Origin: Thermoanaerobacterales bacterium UBA4877
Lineage (GTDB): Bacteria; Bacillota; Thermoanaerobacteria; Thermoanaerobacterales; UBA4877
Direction of reading: 5' to 3'
Assembly (NCBI GenBank): GCA_002399345.1
Contig: DHDL01000014.1
Coordinates: 49,274-74,785 of the forward strand
Length of the DNA stretch: 25,512 nucleotides
The notes beneath the pieces were generated by a model that worked only from the letters and a program-made list of their open reading frames with translations, had not been told where the DNA came from and did no database searches. This document shows, in pieces, positions 7,784 to 15,609 of the stretch (positions within the stretch are counted from its first letter, which is position 1; every line of letters starts with the position of its first letter). The translations under genes and the position numbers were made by a program.

Positions 7784-9980
7784 TTTGTTCTGTATCGGCT
7801 GCCCTTAGCCATGATTTAAAGCTGTTAATTTCATTAAATAAGGATGTAAGTCTGTTTTTAAGCTGAAGATCTTCTCTCTTTCGGTCTCCCTTTATGACTA
7901 CATAGTATGTTTGGCGGTTTATTTCCTCCAGTTCCACAAGGCCGGTTGACTCGAGATATTTGAGGCTCTGCAGGGTTGCCATCTCCGTGATTCCCAGCTG
8001 GGAGGCAAGGAAGCGGATATCCGTGGTCTTATCATTTGCCTGCGCATACTTTATAATTCCCATTAGATTTTTTAACATATCGGGATTTGGCGGGTTTTGT
8101 GCGGCAAAGTACAGGAGAACCTCTTTTGGGTTTGCTATGAACACTACATCCCGAAGCACGCCGGGTGAAGGAGGGGTGGACAGCATGATAAGCCTGTCAC
8201 ACTGGGGGAGTGTGTCCCGGGTGAATACTTGCAGGCCAAAATCGGCCAGGCCTTCATAATAAATGCAGCCGTCCTGTTTTGCTATCTCGTCAATATTTTT
8301 GTCCCTTAAGTCCGTGACCACAGGGACAGGCATCGGCCTGGCCGGGGACATTACCTTGGCCATATCTGCAATGGTAATGGAGATCACATCCCTGTATTTA
8401 TCCATGTTGATGGCGTATGTTACATCATAGTAGCCGGGCGTGATTTCCTTTTTTGGCCCGTCCCACCATAAGGCATGAAGCCTCCTTCCGTCCAGTCCTA
8501 TTATCATGCGGTGAAATCCCCGGTACTGATCTTCTATAACCTCCATGCATCGGGTCATGAAGACTGGAGCAGGGAAGTCCTCGCCAAAAGGGGCCAGGCC
8601 TCTTACCGTGTGGTAGGTATCCCGGTTTATCTGTTCTGGTAAAAGTTCCAGTTCGGGTTCTACCGATGCTCCTGTTGCCGTCCGCTGTACATCTTTGCCG
8701 AATGTTAAGAGTTTTTGCAGGAAACTGTCCAGCTGTTCCTCCTCCAGTGAAAAACCGGCAGCCATGGCATGCCCGCCGAAACCTGCAAGGCAGTCCGAAC
8801 AGCCTGATAGTATATCATATATGGACACGCCCTCTATAGAACGGGCAGAACCTATAATTCGGCCGTCTTTGCTTTTTGCCATGAGTAGGCAAGGCAACCC
8901 GTAATGTTCCGTTATCCTGCCGGCTGCAATGCCTATAATACCTTGATGCCATTGTGGACTATACAGCCCGATTATGCCGTTTTCATATAGTTTTTCTTTT
9001 TCTATTTTTTCCTCTGCTTCTTCTAATATCTGCTTTTGAATCTTTTTTCTGTTGGAGTTCAGTTTGTTCAGTGTTTTAGCCAGGCCTAAACATAAACGTG
9101 GGTTGTCCTCGGTGAGCAGCTTTAATGAGAGCACGGCCGTGTTCATCCTACCCGCGGAATTCAGCCGGGGTACTATCTGGAAGGCTATGTCCTCCTCCGT
9201 GATGTTTTCCTTGAGATGTGCTATATTAAATAGTGCGGCCAGGCCAGGCCGCCTGCCGGAGATAAGGCCGTCCCATCCCTTCTGCAGTATATAACGGTTT
9301 TCGCGGTTTAAAGGAACAGAGTCCGCAATGGTCCCCAAAACTGCCAGGTCCAGAAAATCATCGGCCGCATCACCGATAAGGGCTTTGGATAGGAAATAAG
9401 CCATCCCTACGCCTGCTATGTTCCTCGCGGGATGATCCTCGGGGAAAAATTTGGGGTTTAAAATATACAGGGCGGGAGGCAGGACGTCGGGCGGGGTATG
9501 GTGGTCGGTCACTATGGTCTCAATCCCTAGGGAATTTGCATACTCTATCTCCTTAAGGTTGCTGATGCCGCAGTCACAGGTTAATATGAGCTTTATGCCC
9601 TGATGTGGCATATTGCCGATGACATCCATGCTCATCCCGTATCCTTCGGAAAATCTGTCCGGAAGATGGTATGTCACATCCGCTCCCATGGATTTTAATG
9701 TCAAGCAAAGTATGGCAGCCGATGTTATTCCATCCACATCATAATCACCGTATACAAGGATTCTTTCTTTTCCAGCTATCGCATTGTGAATCCTTTTGAT
9801 GACTAAATTCATGTCTTCAAATTCGAAGGGGTCTGTCGGCCGGTATTCGTTGGGATTGAGAAACTCCCTTATAACCTCACCGTCTTTAAACCCGCGTTTG
9901 TACAAAATATAAGCAGCCAGCTCATTAAAACCGCAGGCCTGCAGAACCTCATAGGGTATGCTAGCAGCTGCATCAGTCAT
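7764..9980 (-). CDS. recJ: RecJ, single-strand-specific 5'-3' exonuclease
   Basis: A 738-residue DHH-family exonuclease that degrades single-stranded DNA 5' to 3' in RecF-pathway recombination and repair, with Mn2+/Mg2+ at the active site. Visible are motif I YGDYDVDGITS (from about 77), the TCDCGIS motif, TDHHTPPD (DHH at 159-161) and the DHHA1 motif GFGGHAMAAG. The long C-terminal extension beyond the Escherichia coli length is usual in Firmicutes. I chose the ATG at 9980 because GAGGGG lies 8 nt upstream; a GTG at 9989 in the same frame is too close to that site. The start overlaps the end of yjbQ by 8 nt, so the two are translationally coupled. Confidence 0.95.
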   Translation of the reverse strand: MTDAAASIPYEVLQACGFNELAAYILYKRGFKDGEVIREFLNPNEYRPTDPFEFEDMNLVIKRIHNAIAGKERILVYGDYDVDGITSAAILCLTLKSMGADVTYHLPDRFSEGYGMSMDVIGNMPHQGIKLILTCDCGISNLKEIEYANSLGIETIVTDHHTPPDVLPPALYILNPKFFPEDHPARNIAGVGMAYFLSKALIGDAADDFLDLAVLGTIADSVPLNRENRYILQKGWDGLISGRRPGLAALFNIAHLKENITEEDIAFQIVPRLNSAGRMNTAVLSLKLLTEDNPRLCLGLAKTLNKLNSNRKKIQKQILEEAEEKIEKEKLYENGIIGLYSPQWHQGIIGIAAGRITEHYGLPCLLMAKSKDGRIIGSARSIEGVSIYDILSGCSDCLAGFGGHAMAAGFSLEEEQLDSFLQKLLTFGKDVQRTATGASVEPELELLPEQINRDTYHTVRGLAPFGEDFPAPVFMTRCMEVIEDQYRGFHRMIIGLDGRRLHALWWDGPKKEITPGYYDVTYAINMDKYRDVISITIADMAKVMSPARPMPVPVVTDLRDKNIDEIAKQDGCIYYEGLADFGLQVFTRDTLPQCDRLIMLSTPPSPGVLRDVVFIANPKEVLLYFAAQNPPNPDMLKNLMGIIKYAQANDKTTDIRFLASQLGITEMATLQSLKYLESTGLVELEEINRQTYYVVIKGDRKREDLQLKNRLTSLFNEINSFKSWLRAADTEQIKDLLK

Positions 9981-10380
9981 TGACTGCACCCCTCAGCATG
10001 GTTATGTAAACGTTCCTGTGCCTCGGACCGTCAAACTCGGCAAAATATATCCCCTGCCACCTGCCAAGGGCCAGGCTGCTCTTACTTATCGGCACCAATA
10101 TGGATGGGCCGGCAAGGCCTGATTTTATATGTGCATCCGAATTACCCTCCATGTGCGCGAAATTCGAGCTTTTCGGCACCATTCTCCTCAGAAAATCATC
10201 TATGTCATGCATCACATCAGGGTCTGCATTCTCATTAATCATAACGCCCGCCGTGGTATGGGGTACATATACTAAGCAAGCACCCTCACTTAAACCTGAT
10301 GATGTGACAATTTTTTCTATTTCCCGGGTAATATCTACAAATTCATTTCTTACATGAGTATTAACATTGATTATTTTCAT
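9973..10380 (-). CDS. yjbQ: YjbQ (UPF0047) family protein, possible thiamine-phosphate synthase activity
   Basis: A 135-residue protein of the YjbQ/UPF0047 family, a small trimeric metal-binding fold. Family motifs are all present: PHTTAG (40-45), ENADPDV, HMEGNSDAH (76-84) and LGRWQGIYFAEFDGPR (105-120). Members have been reported to replace ThiE weakly in thiamine-phosphate synthesis, though the physiological role is unsettled. Here it lies between two TPP-controlled thiamine operons but in an operon with recJ and with no TPP riboswitch, so the link to thiamine is only suggestive. It is divergent from the glycosyltransferase gene, and the gap of about 115 nt must hold both promoters. Confidence 0.9.
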   Translation of the reverse strand: MKIINVNTHVRNEFVDITREIEKIVTSSGLSEGACLVYVPHTTAGVMINENADPDVMHDIDDFLRRMVPKSSNFAHMEGNSDAHIKSGLAGPSILVPISKSSLALGRWQGIYFAEFDGPRHRNVYITMLRGAVND

Positions 10381-10399
10381 GTTATATCACCAAAGTATA

Positions 10400-10417
10400 T
10401 ATTTCTATATAGAAATA
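10400..10417. repeat. 18-bp perfect palindrome overlapping the sigma-28 -35 box
   Basis: TATTTCTATATAGAAATA is a perfect inverted repeat. Its right end overlaps the TAAA -35 box of the glycosyltransferase promoter, and it also lies in the upstream region of yjbQ, so it could be an operator. It is AT-rich, so chance is possible. Confidence 0.5.
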
Positions 10418-10442
10418 AAAAATCCTGCAAGATTGCCGATAA
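10416..10442 (+). promoter_or_regulatory. Consensus sigma-28 (SigD-type) promoter of the glycosyltransferase gene
   Basis: TAAA (10416-10419), exactly 15 nt, then GCCGATAA (10435-10442). This is the flagellar-sigma consensus known from Bacillus subtilis and related Firmicutes. The predicted start near 10449 leaves a leader of about 48 nt to the ATG at 10497. The flagellin gene of this window has the same type of promoter. Confidence 0.8.
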
Positions 10443-10496
10443 GTTATATATGGACTATCTTTGATAATAAGAAGGCCGATTACAGGGGGAATAAAT

Positions 10497-12425
10497 ATGG
10501 GAATAAGTCTCTCACTCTGCCTAATTACTAAGGATGAAGAGAAAAATATAAAGCGTTGTATAAACAGTGTAAAAGATATTGCAGATGAGGTGCTTGTCGT
10601 TGACACCGGCTCTAAAGACAGGACTATGGAGTTTGCCAAAGAATGCGGAGCGCGGATCATCGAGACAAAATGGCAGGATGATTTTAGCAAGGCAAGAAAT
10701 GTGGCGCTGGATAATGCTAAATCTGATTGGATCTTGTTTCTGGATGCAGATGAAGAGATAGCGAAGGATGATGCGGTCAAGATAAAAGAGGCAATAGACA
10801 GTGGTAAAAGCGATGCATATCTATTAAAAATGATTAATTTTGCAGGGAGTACGCTTAATGTCGTTACAGAGACCCATTTCAGCACACGCCTATATAGAAA
10901 TAAAAAATCATTCAGGTATAAGTGCCCTATCCATGAGCAGGTGGTGGACATTAATACGGGTAACAGCCTGCATACGGAGGTTACCGATATCAGGGTGCTT
11001 CATTATGGATATTTAAATGAAATAAGACTCGAGAAAAATAAAACGCAGAGAAACAGGAAACTGCTGGCCAAATATCTTGAGTCCCATCCCAATAACGTGT
11101 TTCAGCAGGTAAATATGGCGGTGGAGCTTTATAACGGAGGTGAATACAAGAAGGCCTTAAAGATATTCAAGATGGCGTCAAAGCACGTGGCGGTGGATAT
11201 CAATTATTCTACAAGAATACTTAGATACATGGCGGATTGTTATATGGAATTAAAGAGATATGACGAGGCCTATAAATACATAAAGGGTGCGCAGAAGCTA
11301 TATAAGGACATGCCTGATTTTGTATACCTGGAAGGTAAACTCTATTTTTGTGAACATAGGTATGAAAAGGCGGCTGAGACCTTTGCAAGGTGCACTCAAA
11401 TGGGCGAGCACAGTGAAGACATATATGTCGGTATGGGCGGTACGGGCAGTTACAGGGCGCAGTTTTATGGCGCTTTGTGCAGCGAAAAGCTGGGAGATCT
11501 CGAGGGTGCCGTGCAGGGATACATCGAGGCCATCAAGTCCAACAGGGATTTTGGCGATGCTTTTATCAAACTTATGAATATTTTGGTGAAGAATGAAAAA
11601 CCGGATGAAGTTGAACGATTCTTCAAGGAATATGTGGATTATACCCTGCCCAACAATAATCTCATAATGTGTAAACTATATATAGACTGCGGCATGCCGG
11701 ATATGGCGGAGAAATATTTAGACAGTATTGAGTACGACCTTCCCGGACTCAATATGCTCAGCGGCCTTATAGAGATGGAAAGGAAGAACTACGGTAAAGC
11801 AATAGAACTATTTGACTTGGTAGATGATAAAAGCAATGAGCAGGATGCGCTCCGGCATGAAGTATTATGCTGTTTTCTTATGGGTGATACCGTCCGCGTG
11901 CAAGAGATTATCGGCAGAATGAATCTATCACCTGCCCGGCTTGTTTTGCAATCGATAGTGGACTGCAGGCCGTATAAGGATATCAAAAGAATAAGGAATG
12001 ACCTTTTTTCGATATTAAACGAGCTTTGCAGATATGGAGGGCTGGGGATTTTTAACCGGGTTGTTGCCATGTATCAGCCGGAGTTTTATTGCCGGGATTA
12101 TGAGAGGCTGGGGAATATCTTCAAGGAGAATGGTTTTGGTGAGGCATATGTCAATGCATTTATAGAAGCAGCCCGACTTAACAGCAAGGAAAGCGGGGTT
12201 TACAGGAGCCTTGCCGAATACTGCATAGAGGGCAATATGGCGGAGGATGCGGCAAGTTTTGCACTGACTGCAGCAAACCTGGACGGATATAATGCCGATA
12301 ACTACAGAATTCTGCTTAAAGTAGGCCGGGTCAGTAAGAATGAGGAGTTTAAAGAAGCTGTAAAGGCGGCTGTGGGAGAATTTTGCCCGGAGCTCCTGCC
12401 TATAGATACCATAAGCTGTGTTTAA
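10497..12425 (+). CDS. Family 2 glycosyltransferase with TPR domain, candidate flagellin glycosyltransferase
   Basis: A 642-residue two-part protein. Residues 1 to about 190 are a GT-A, family 2 glycosyltransferase: SLCLITKDEEKNI (5-17), VVDTGSKDRT (34-43) and the metal- and nucleotide-sugar-binding LDADEE (82-87), then CPIHEQV, typical of this subfamily. The rest is helical, with TPR-like repeats (for example NMAVELYNGGEYKKALKIF) that may hold a protein substrate. No signal peptide or membrane segment is seen, so it should act in the cytoplasm. I chose the ATG at 10497 because AGGGGGA lies 6-7 nt upstream; a TTG at 10461 opens the same frame but has no such site. The consensus sigma-28 promoter puts it in the flagellar late-gene regulon, and SunS-like GT2-TPR enzymes are known to modify proteins, so flagellin is the likely acceptor. 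This is inference. Confidence 0.85.
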   Translation: MGISLSLCLITKDEEKNIKRCINSVKDIADEVLVVDTGSKDRTMEFAKECGARIIETKWQDDFSKARNVALDNAKSDWILFLDADEEIAKDDAVKIKEAIDSGKSDAYLLKMINFAGSTLNVVTETHFSTRLYRNKKSFRYKCPIHEQVVDINTGNSLHTEVTDIRVLHYGYLNEIRLEKNKTQRNRKLLAKYLESHPNNVFQQVNMAVELYNGGEYKKALKIFKMASKHVAVDINYSTRILRYMADCYMELKRYDEAYKYIKGAQKLYKDMPDFVYLEGKLYFCEHRYEKAAETFARCTQMGEHSEDIYVGMGGTGSYRAQFYGALCSEKLGDLEGAVQGYIEAIKSNRDFGDAFIKLMNILVKNEKPDEVERFFKEYVDYTLPNNNLIMCKLYIDCGMPDMAEKYLDSIEYDLPGLNMLSGLIEMERKNYGKAIELFDLVDDKSNEQDALRHEVLCCFLMGDTVRVQEIIGRMNLSPARLVLQSIVDCRPYKDIKRIRNDLFSILNELCRYGGLGIFNRVVAMYQPEFYCRDYERLGNIFKENGFGEAYVNAFIEAARLNSKESGVYRSLAEYCIEGNMAEDAASFALTAANLDGYNADNYRILLKVGRVSKNEEFKEAVKAAVGEFCPELLPIDTISCV

Positions 12426-12448
12426 TGGTAGACAGTGTTTGTACAACT

Positions 12449-12466
12449 TTATACAATATTGTATAA
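12449..12466. promoter_or_regulatory. Probable activator site (18-bp palindrome) upstream of the sigma-54 promoter
   Basis: TTATACAATATTGTATAA is a perfect palindrome about 90 nt upstream of the predicted sigma-54 start. That is the usual place for the site of a bacterial enhancer-binding protein. No gene for such a protein lies in the window. Confidence 0.55.
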
Positions 12467-12528
12467 GAGTTTGTGTTTATTTAATGGATGTATGCCTGTA
12501 TAGCCCTTGTTTTTCAGGTATTACGACT

Positions 12529-12543
12529 TGGCACGCAAATTGC
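12529..12543 (+). promoter_or_regulatory. Consensus sigma-54 promoter of the EthD-OYE operon
   Basis: TGGCACG (12529-12535), 4 nt, then TTGC (12540-12543) is a perfect -24/-12 element, with GG and GC 12 nt apart. The expected start is near 12555, about 60 nt before the first gene. Sigma-54 promoters stay silent without an ATP-driven activator, so the operon should be inducible. Confidence 0.85.
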
Positions 12544-12617
12544 TTTATAATAATACAACGGTGAGGAGACGGAGTTTTTACCTTAAGCCGTAATTTATTG
12601 CATGAGGAGGAAATGTC

Positions 12618-13430
12618 ATGAAGTTTTCATTTAAAGCCGGCAGAGGTGTTGTCCGCTTTGTACACATGTTCAACTACCCTGAGGGCATATCAAAAGAAGA
12701 GGGAGACCGCTGGTATATGGAGGAGCATGTTCCCAAGGTGAAAGCTCTTCCCGGAGTTGTCCGCTACAATTCGTGGGAGGCTTTACCACCAATCAAAATG
12801 TGGACTTTTGATCCATACGACCGGTTTACCCGTTTAACCGAACTAGTTTTTGAAGATATGGAATCATGTCTGAACGGTACCATTAGGAATCCTGAGCTGT
12901 GGGCAAGCGGTACAGAAGGCCATCCTGGTTTCCGCGAGCTGGAATGTGTTCTTTTGGATGAGGAGCCGCAGTATGATCTTCTCAAGGACATTCCTGTTCA
13001 GCAGTACAAATACATCAACTATCCCGGCCGTTATACCCATGGCAAAATGATGGATGATGATGCAGACGATGTCATAATGGATGTTTATATGTTTAACTAT
13101 GCACCTAAGTTTACTACGGAGGAAGGTGAAGACTGGTATCTTGGACATCACACCAGAGAGGGCCGTATCACGAAGCGCATGGGCCATAAGCACTATCAGA
13201 CATGGCTAGCCCTAAAGACTCCTGAAGAAAAGGGCAGTGTTCTCAACCCTAACCGTTTTTATAGGTTATCAGAACTGGGCCTTCCGCCGTATGCTCTGGG
13301 AAAGATGGATCTTAAACCAGGCCAGAAGCCTGCTCTCATGACCTATACACAGGATCCGCGTGGCCAGGTCGTAGGTGAATGGCGCAACATTCTCATTGAC
13401 CCGGATAAAGTACAGGATCTGTTGAAATAG
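12618..13430 (+). CDS. Tandem EthD-like (dimeric alpha-beta barrel) protein
   Basis: A 270-residue protein made of two related halves. Residues 13-53 and 154-196 align clearly: VHMFNYPEGISKEEGDRWYM with VYMFNYAPKFTTEEGEDWYL, each followed by a His-containing helix and a tryptophan (NSW / QTW). The WYxxHH/EEH pattern is that of EthD-type ferredoxin-like domains, which act as small ligand-binding or cofactor-free enzymes in breakdown of ethers, aromatics and polyketide-like rings. A fused pair can form a barrel within one chain. No signal peptide. The start follows GAGGAGGAAA. It is the first gene of the sigma-54 operon, 20 nt before the flavoenzyme gene, so the two probably work on the same compound. 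The substrate is unknown. Confidence 0.75.
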   Translation: MKFSFKAGRGVVRFVHMFNYPEGISKEEGDRWYMEEHVPKVKALPGVVRYNSWEALPPIKMWTFDPYDRFTRLTELVFEDMESCLNGTIRNPELWASGTEGHPGFRELECVLLDEEPQYDLLKDIPVQQYKYINYPGRYTHGKMMDDDADDVIMDVYMFNYAPKFTTEEGEDWYLGHHTREGRITKRMGHKHYQTWLALKTPEEKGSVLNPNRFYRLSELGLPPYALGKMDLKPGQKPALMTYTQDPRGQVVGEWRNILIDPDKVQDLLK

Positions 13431-13450
13431 TAGAGAGGAGCAAAAGTATC

Positions 13451-15391
13451 ATGAGCAATAAATTACTGTTTACCAAAGGGAAAATAGGTTCTCTTGAGCT
13501 ACGCAACCGGATTGTTATGCCGCCTATGGGTACCAACATGGCTGCCTTTGACGGTGAGGCTTCAGATGAAATCATAGATTTTTATGAAGAACGTGCCAAG
13601 GGCGGATGCGGCCTTATTATAACCGAGATCTGCAGGGTTGACGAGGGCGCGGGGGCAGGTATGCTCCATCAGCTCTCCGCTACTTCTCCCAAGTACATCC
13701 GTGGACTGGAAAGGCTGGCCGATGCCGTTCATAAGTATGATACGAAGATTTTTCTCCAGCTTCATCATCCCGGTAGAGAGATATCGAGTTATCAGCTAGG
13801 TGGCATTCAGCCGGTAGCTCCCAGCGCTATTCCATGTAAGGCCATAGGTGAGACCCCCCGTGAGCTTACCACCGAAGAATGTGGTAAACTGGTCAGAAGG
13901 TTTGTCCGAGCGGCTTCGTATGCCAAGCTTGCAGGAATGGACGGTGTAGAACTTCATGGCGCTCATGGGTATCTCATTGATGAATTCTTGAGCCCATATA
14001 GCAATAAACGTACCGATAAATATGGCGGCAGTTTTGAAGGGCGGCTTACGTTCTTGGCTGAAATCGTAACGGGTATCCGAAAGAAATGCGGGCCGAAATT
14101 CCCTATGTCTGTACGTCTCAGCTGTGACGAATATGTCGATGGCGGTTTGAAGCTGGAAGACAGCGTTAAGATTGCCAAGGCTTTGGAGAAGCTGGGCGTA
14201 TCATCCATTAATGTTAGCGCCGGTGTCTATGAATCTGGATATGCAATCATTGAGCCACAGGGTTTCCCTGAGGGCTGGAAGAAGCATCTGGCTGCTGAGA
14301 TTAAACGAAATGTTTCTATTCCGGTCATAGCGGTAAACAACATCAAATACCCATCCACCGCGGAGAAATACCTGGAGGAGGGAATAAGTGATTTTGTAGC
14401 TATCGGGCGGGGACAGCTTAGCGATCCACAGTGGGGCAACAAGGCAAAAGAGGGAAAAGAAGATGAGATCCGTAAATGTCTGGGATGCATGTATTGTTTC
14501 CGTACCCTTGGACTTCAGCGCCCTATAGAGTGTACTGTTAACCCGTATTTGGGACGGGAGTACATCTTAAATGACGACAATCTCGCGAGAGATGGAGCCG
14601 GTAGGACTATAGCCGTTATTGGCGGTGGTCCGGGAGGAATGCAGGCTGCCATTATATGTGCAAAGAGAGGCTATATTGTTACACTCTATGAAAAGAGCGT
14701 CGCTTTGGGCGGAACCATGCAGCTGGCGGCAAAGCCGCCACGCAAGGAAATGATTGCCGAACTTATAAAGACCATGGAGGGTGAACTTAAGCGTGCCGGC
14801 GTCAAGATTGTGCTTGACACCGAAGCTACAGTGGACAAGGTTAAGGCTTTAGATCCTTACGGAGTAATACTCGCCGTAGGAGGATTACCTATCGTCCCGG
14901 CTATTCCCGGAATTGATTCTTCTCATGTTTGTACGGCGGAGCAGGTTCTCGCCGGTGATGTTAAGCTTTCCGGAAAGAAGATTGCGGTTATCGGCGGCGG
15001 TGTGACCGGTCTGGAAACTGCCGAGGTTCTCTCTGAAGATAACAAGGTCACAATAGTGGAAATGAAAAAGGATGTAGGGGATACGCTGTATATAACCGTG
15101 AAAATGATGCTGCTGAATGCATTAAAATCAGCCGGAGTCAGGATTATGACCAGCCAAAAGCTGGCGGAGGTCAAGAAAGACTGCATTCTCTTGAACGACG
15201 TATCTTCCGATGAAACTAAGGAATTAAAGGCTGATACGGTTGTGCTGGCCATGGGCGTCCGCCCAGACAGTGGCCTGGCCGAGGAGTTTGAAACGGTTTT
15301 TCCGCACGTTACCCGTGTGGGCGATGTCAGTAAACCGGCACAGATTGCCGATGCTGTACGTGAGGGCAACGACAAGGCTCGTGTAATCTAA
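13451..15391 (+). CDS. Old Yellow Enzyme family FMN/FAD/Fe-S NAD(P)H:enone or dienoyl-CoA reductase
   Basis: A 646-residue flavoprotein with the layout of 2,4-dienoyl-CoA reductase (FadH), trimethylamine dehydrogenase and bile-acid BaiCD/BaiH. Residues 1 to about 335 are an FMN TIM barrel with LQLHHPGR (103-110), ELHGAHGYLIDEFLSP (167-182) and RTDKYGG (187-193). Cysteines 343, 346, 349 and 361 should bind a 4Fe-4S cluster. Residues 386-646 form the NAD(P)H/FAD part with AVIGGGPGG (388-396) and AVIGGGVTGLETAE (512-525). Electrons pass from NAD(P)H via FAD and Fe-S to FMN, which reduces an activated C=C bond. The cysteine spacing is CX2CX2CX11C, one residue shorter than in FadH. No CoA ligase or transferase lies alongside, so the substrate is unclear. 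Second gene of the sigma-54 operon. Confidence 0.9.
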   Translation: MSNKLLFTKGKIGSLELRNRIVMPPMGTNMAAFDGEASDEIIDFYEERAKGGCGLIITEICRVDEGAGAGMLHQLSATSPKYIRGLERLADAVHKYDTKIFLQLHHPGREISSYQLGGIQPVAPSAIPCKAIGETPRELTTEECGKLVRRFVRAASYAKLAGMDGVELHGAHGYLIDEFLSPYSNKRTDKYGGSFEGRLTFLAEIVTGIRKKCGPKFPMSVRLSCDEYVDGGLKLEDSVKIAKALEKLGVSSINVSAGVYESGYAIIEPQGFPEGWKKHLAAEIKRNVSIPVIAVNNIKYPSTAEKYLEEGISDFVAIGRGQLSDPQWGNKAKEGKEDEIRKCLGCMYCFRTLGLQRPIECTVNPYLGREYILNDDNLARDGAGRTIAVIGGGPGGMQAAIICAKRGYIVTLYEKSVALGGTMQLAAKPPRKEMIAELIKTMEGELKRAGVKIVLDTEATVDKVKALDPYGVILAVGGLPIVPAIPGIDSSHVCTAEQVLAGDVKLSGKKIAVIGGGVTGLETAEVLSEDNKVTIVEMKKDVGDTLYITVKMMLLNALKSAGVRIMTSQKLAEVKKDCILLNDVSSDETKELKADTVVLAMGVRPDSGLAEEFETVFPHVTRVGDVSKPAQIADAVREGNDKARVI

Positions 15392-15404
15392 ATAATATAT
15401 ATTC

Positions 15405-15442
15405 GCCCCCGGAAGGGGGCAATACATATTACCGAATATGTA
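15405..15442 (+). terminator. Two hairpins after the OYE gene, likely operon end
   Basis: GCCCCC/GGGGGC with a GGAA loop (15405-15420) is followed by TACATATT/AATATGTA with an ACCG loop (15423-15442). The first is strong but has no T-tract; only a weak run of T follows the second (near 15456). They lie 13 nt after the OYE stop. Confidence 0.5.
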
Positions 15443-15609
15443 TATTTAACACTTTTAGCAGAAATATGCAGGTGTAGGTAACCAAGCTAAGCGAAACTGT
15501 TGTACGATTTATTATAAACCCTAAGTAGCCTCAAAAATGATAAAGTGAATATGATATAGTGATGTACGCGTCCGGCAGGGCATGCTAATAAACTATAAGG
15601 ATATTCATG
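15443..15609. other. Gene-free stretch before the tandem repeats
   Basis: I see no gene, promoter or RNA I can support here. A short frame starting at 15608 (29 codons, with AAGGA upstream) runs through the first repeat unit only; see rejected items. Confidence 0.5.

Noticed and set aside
10461..10496. TTG at 10461 as the start of the glycosyltransferase
   Set aside because: No ribosome binding site; the ATG at 10497 has one and begins the conserved domain at the normal place.
10382..10951. A 189-codon minus-strand frame over the start of the glycosyltransferase gene
   Set aside because: It is antisense to a well-supported gene, has biased Ser/Leu-rich composition and no known family.
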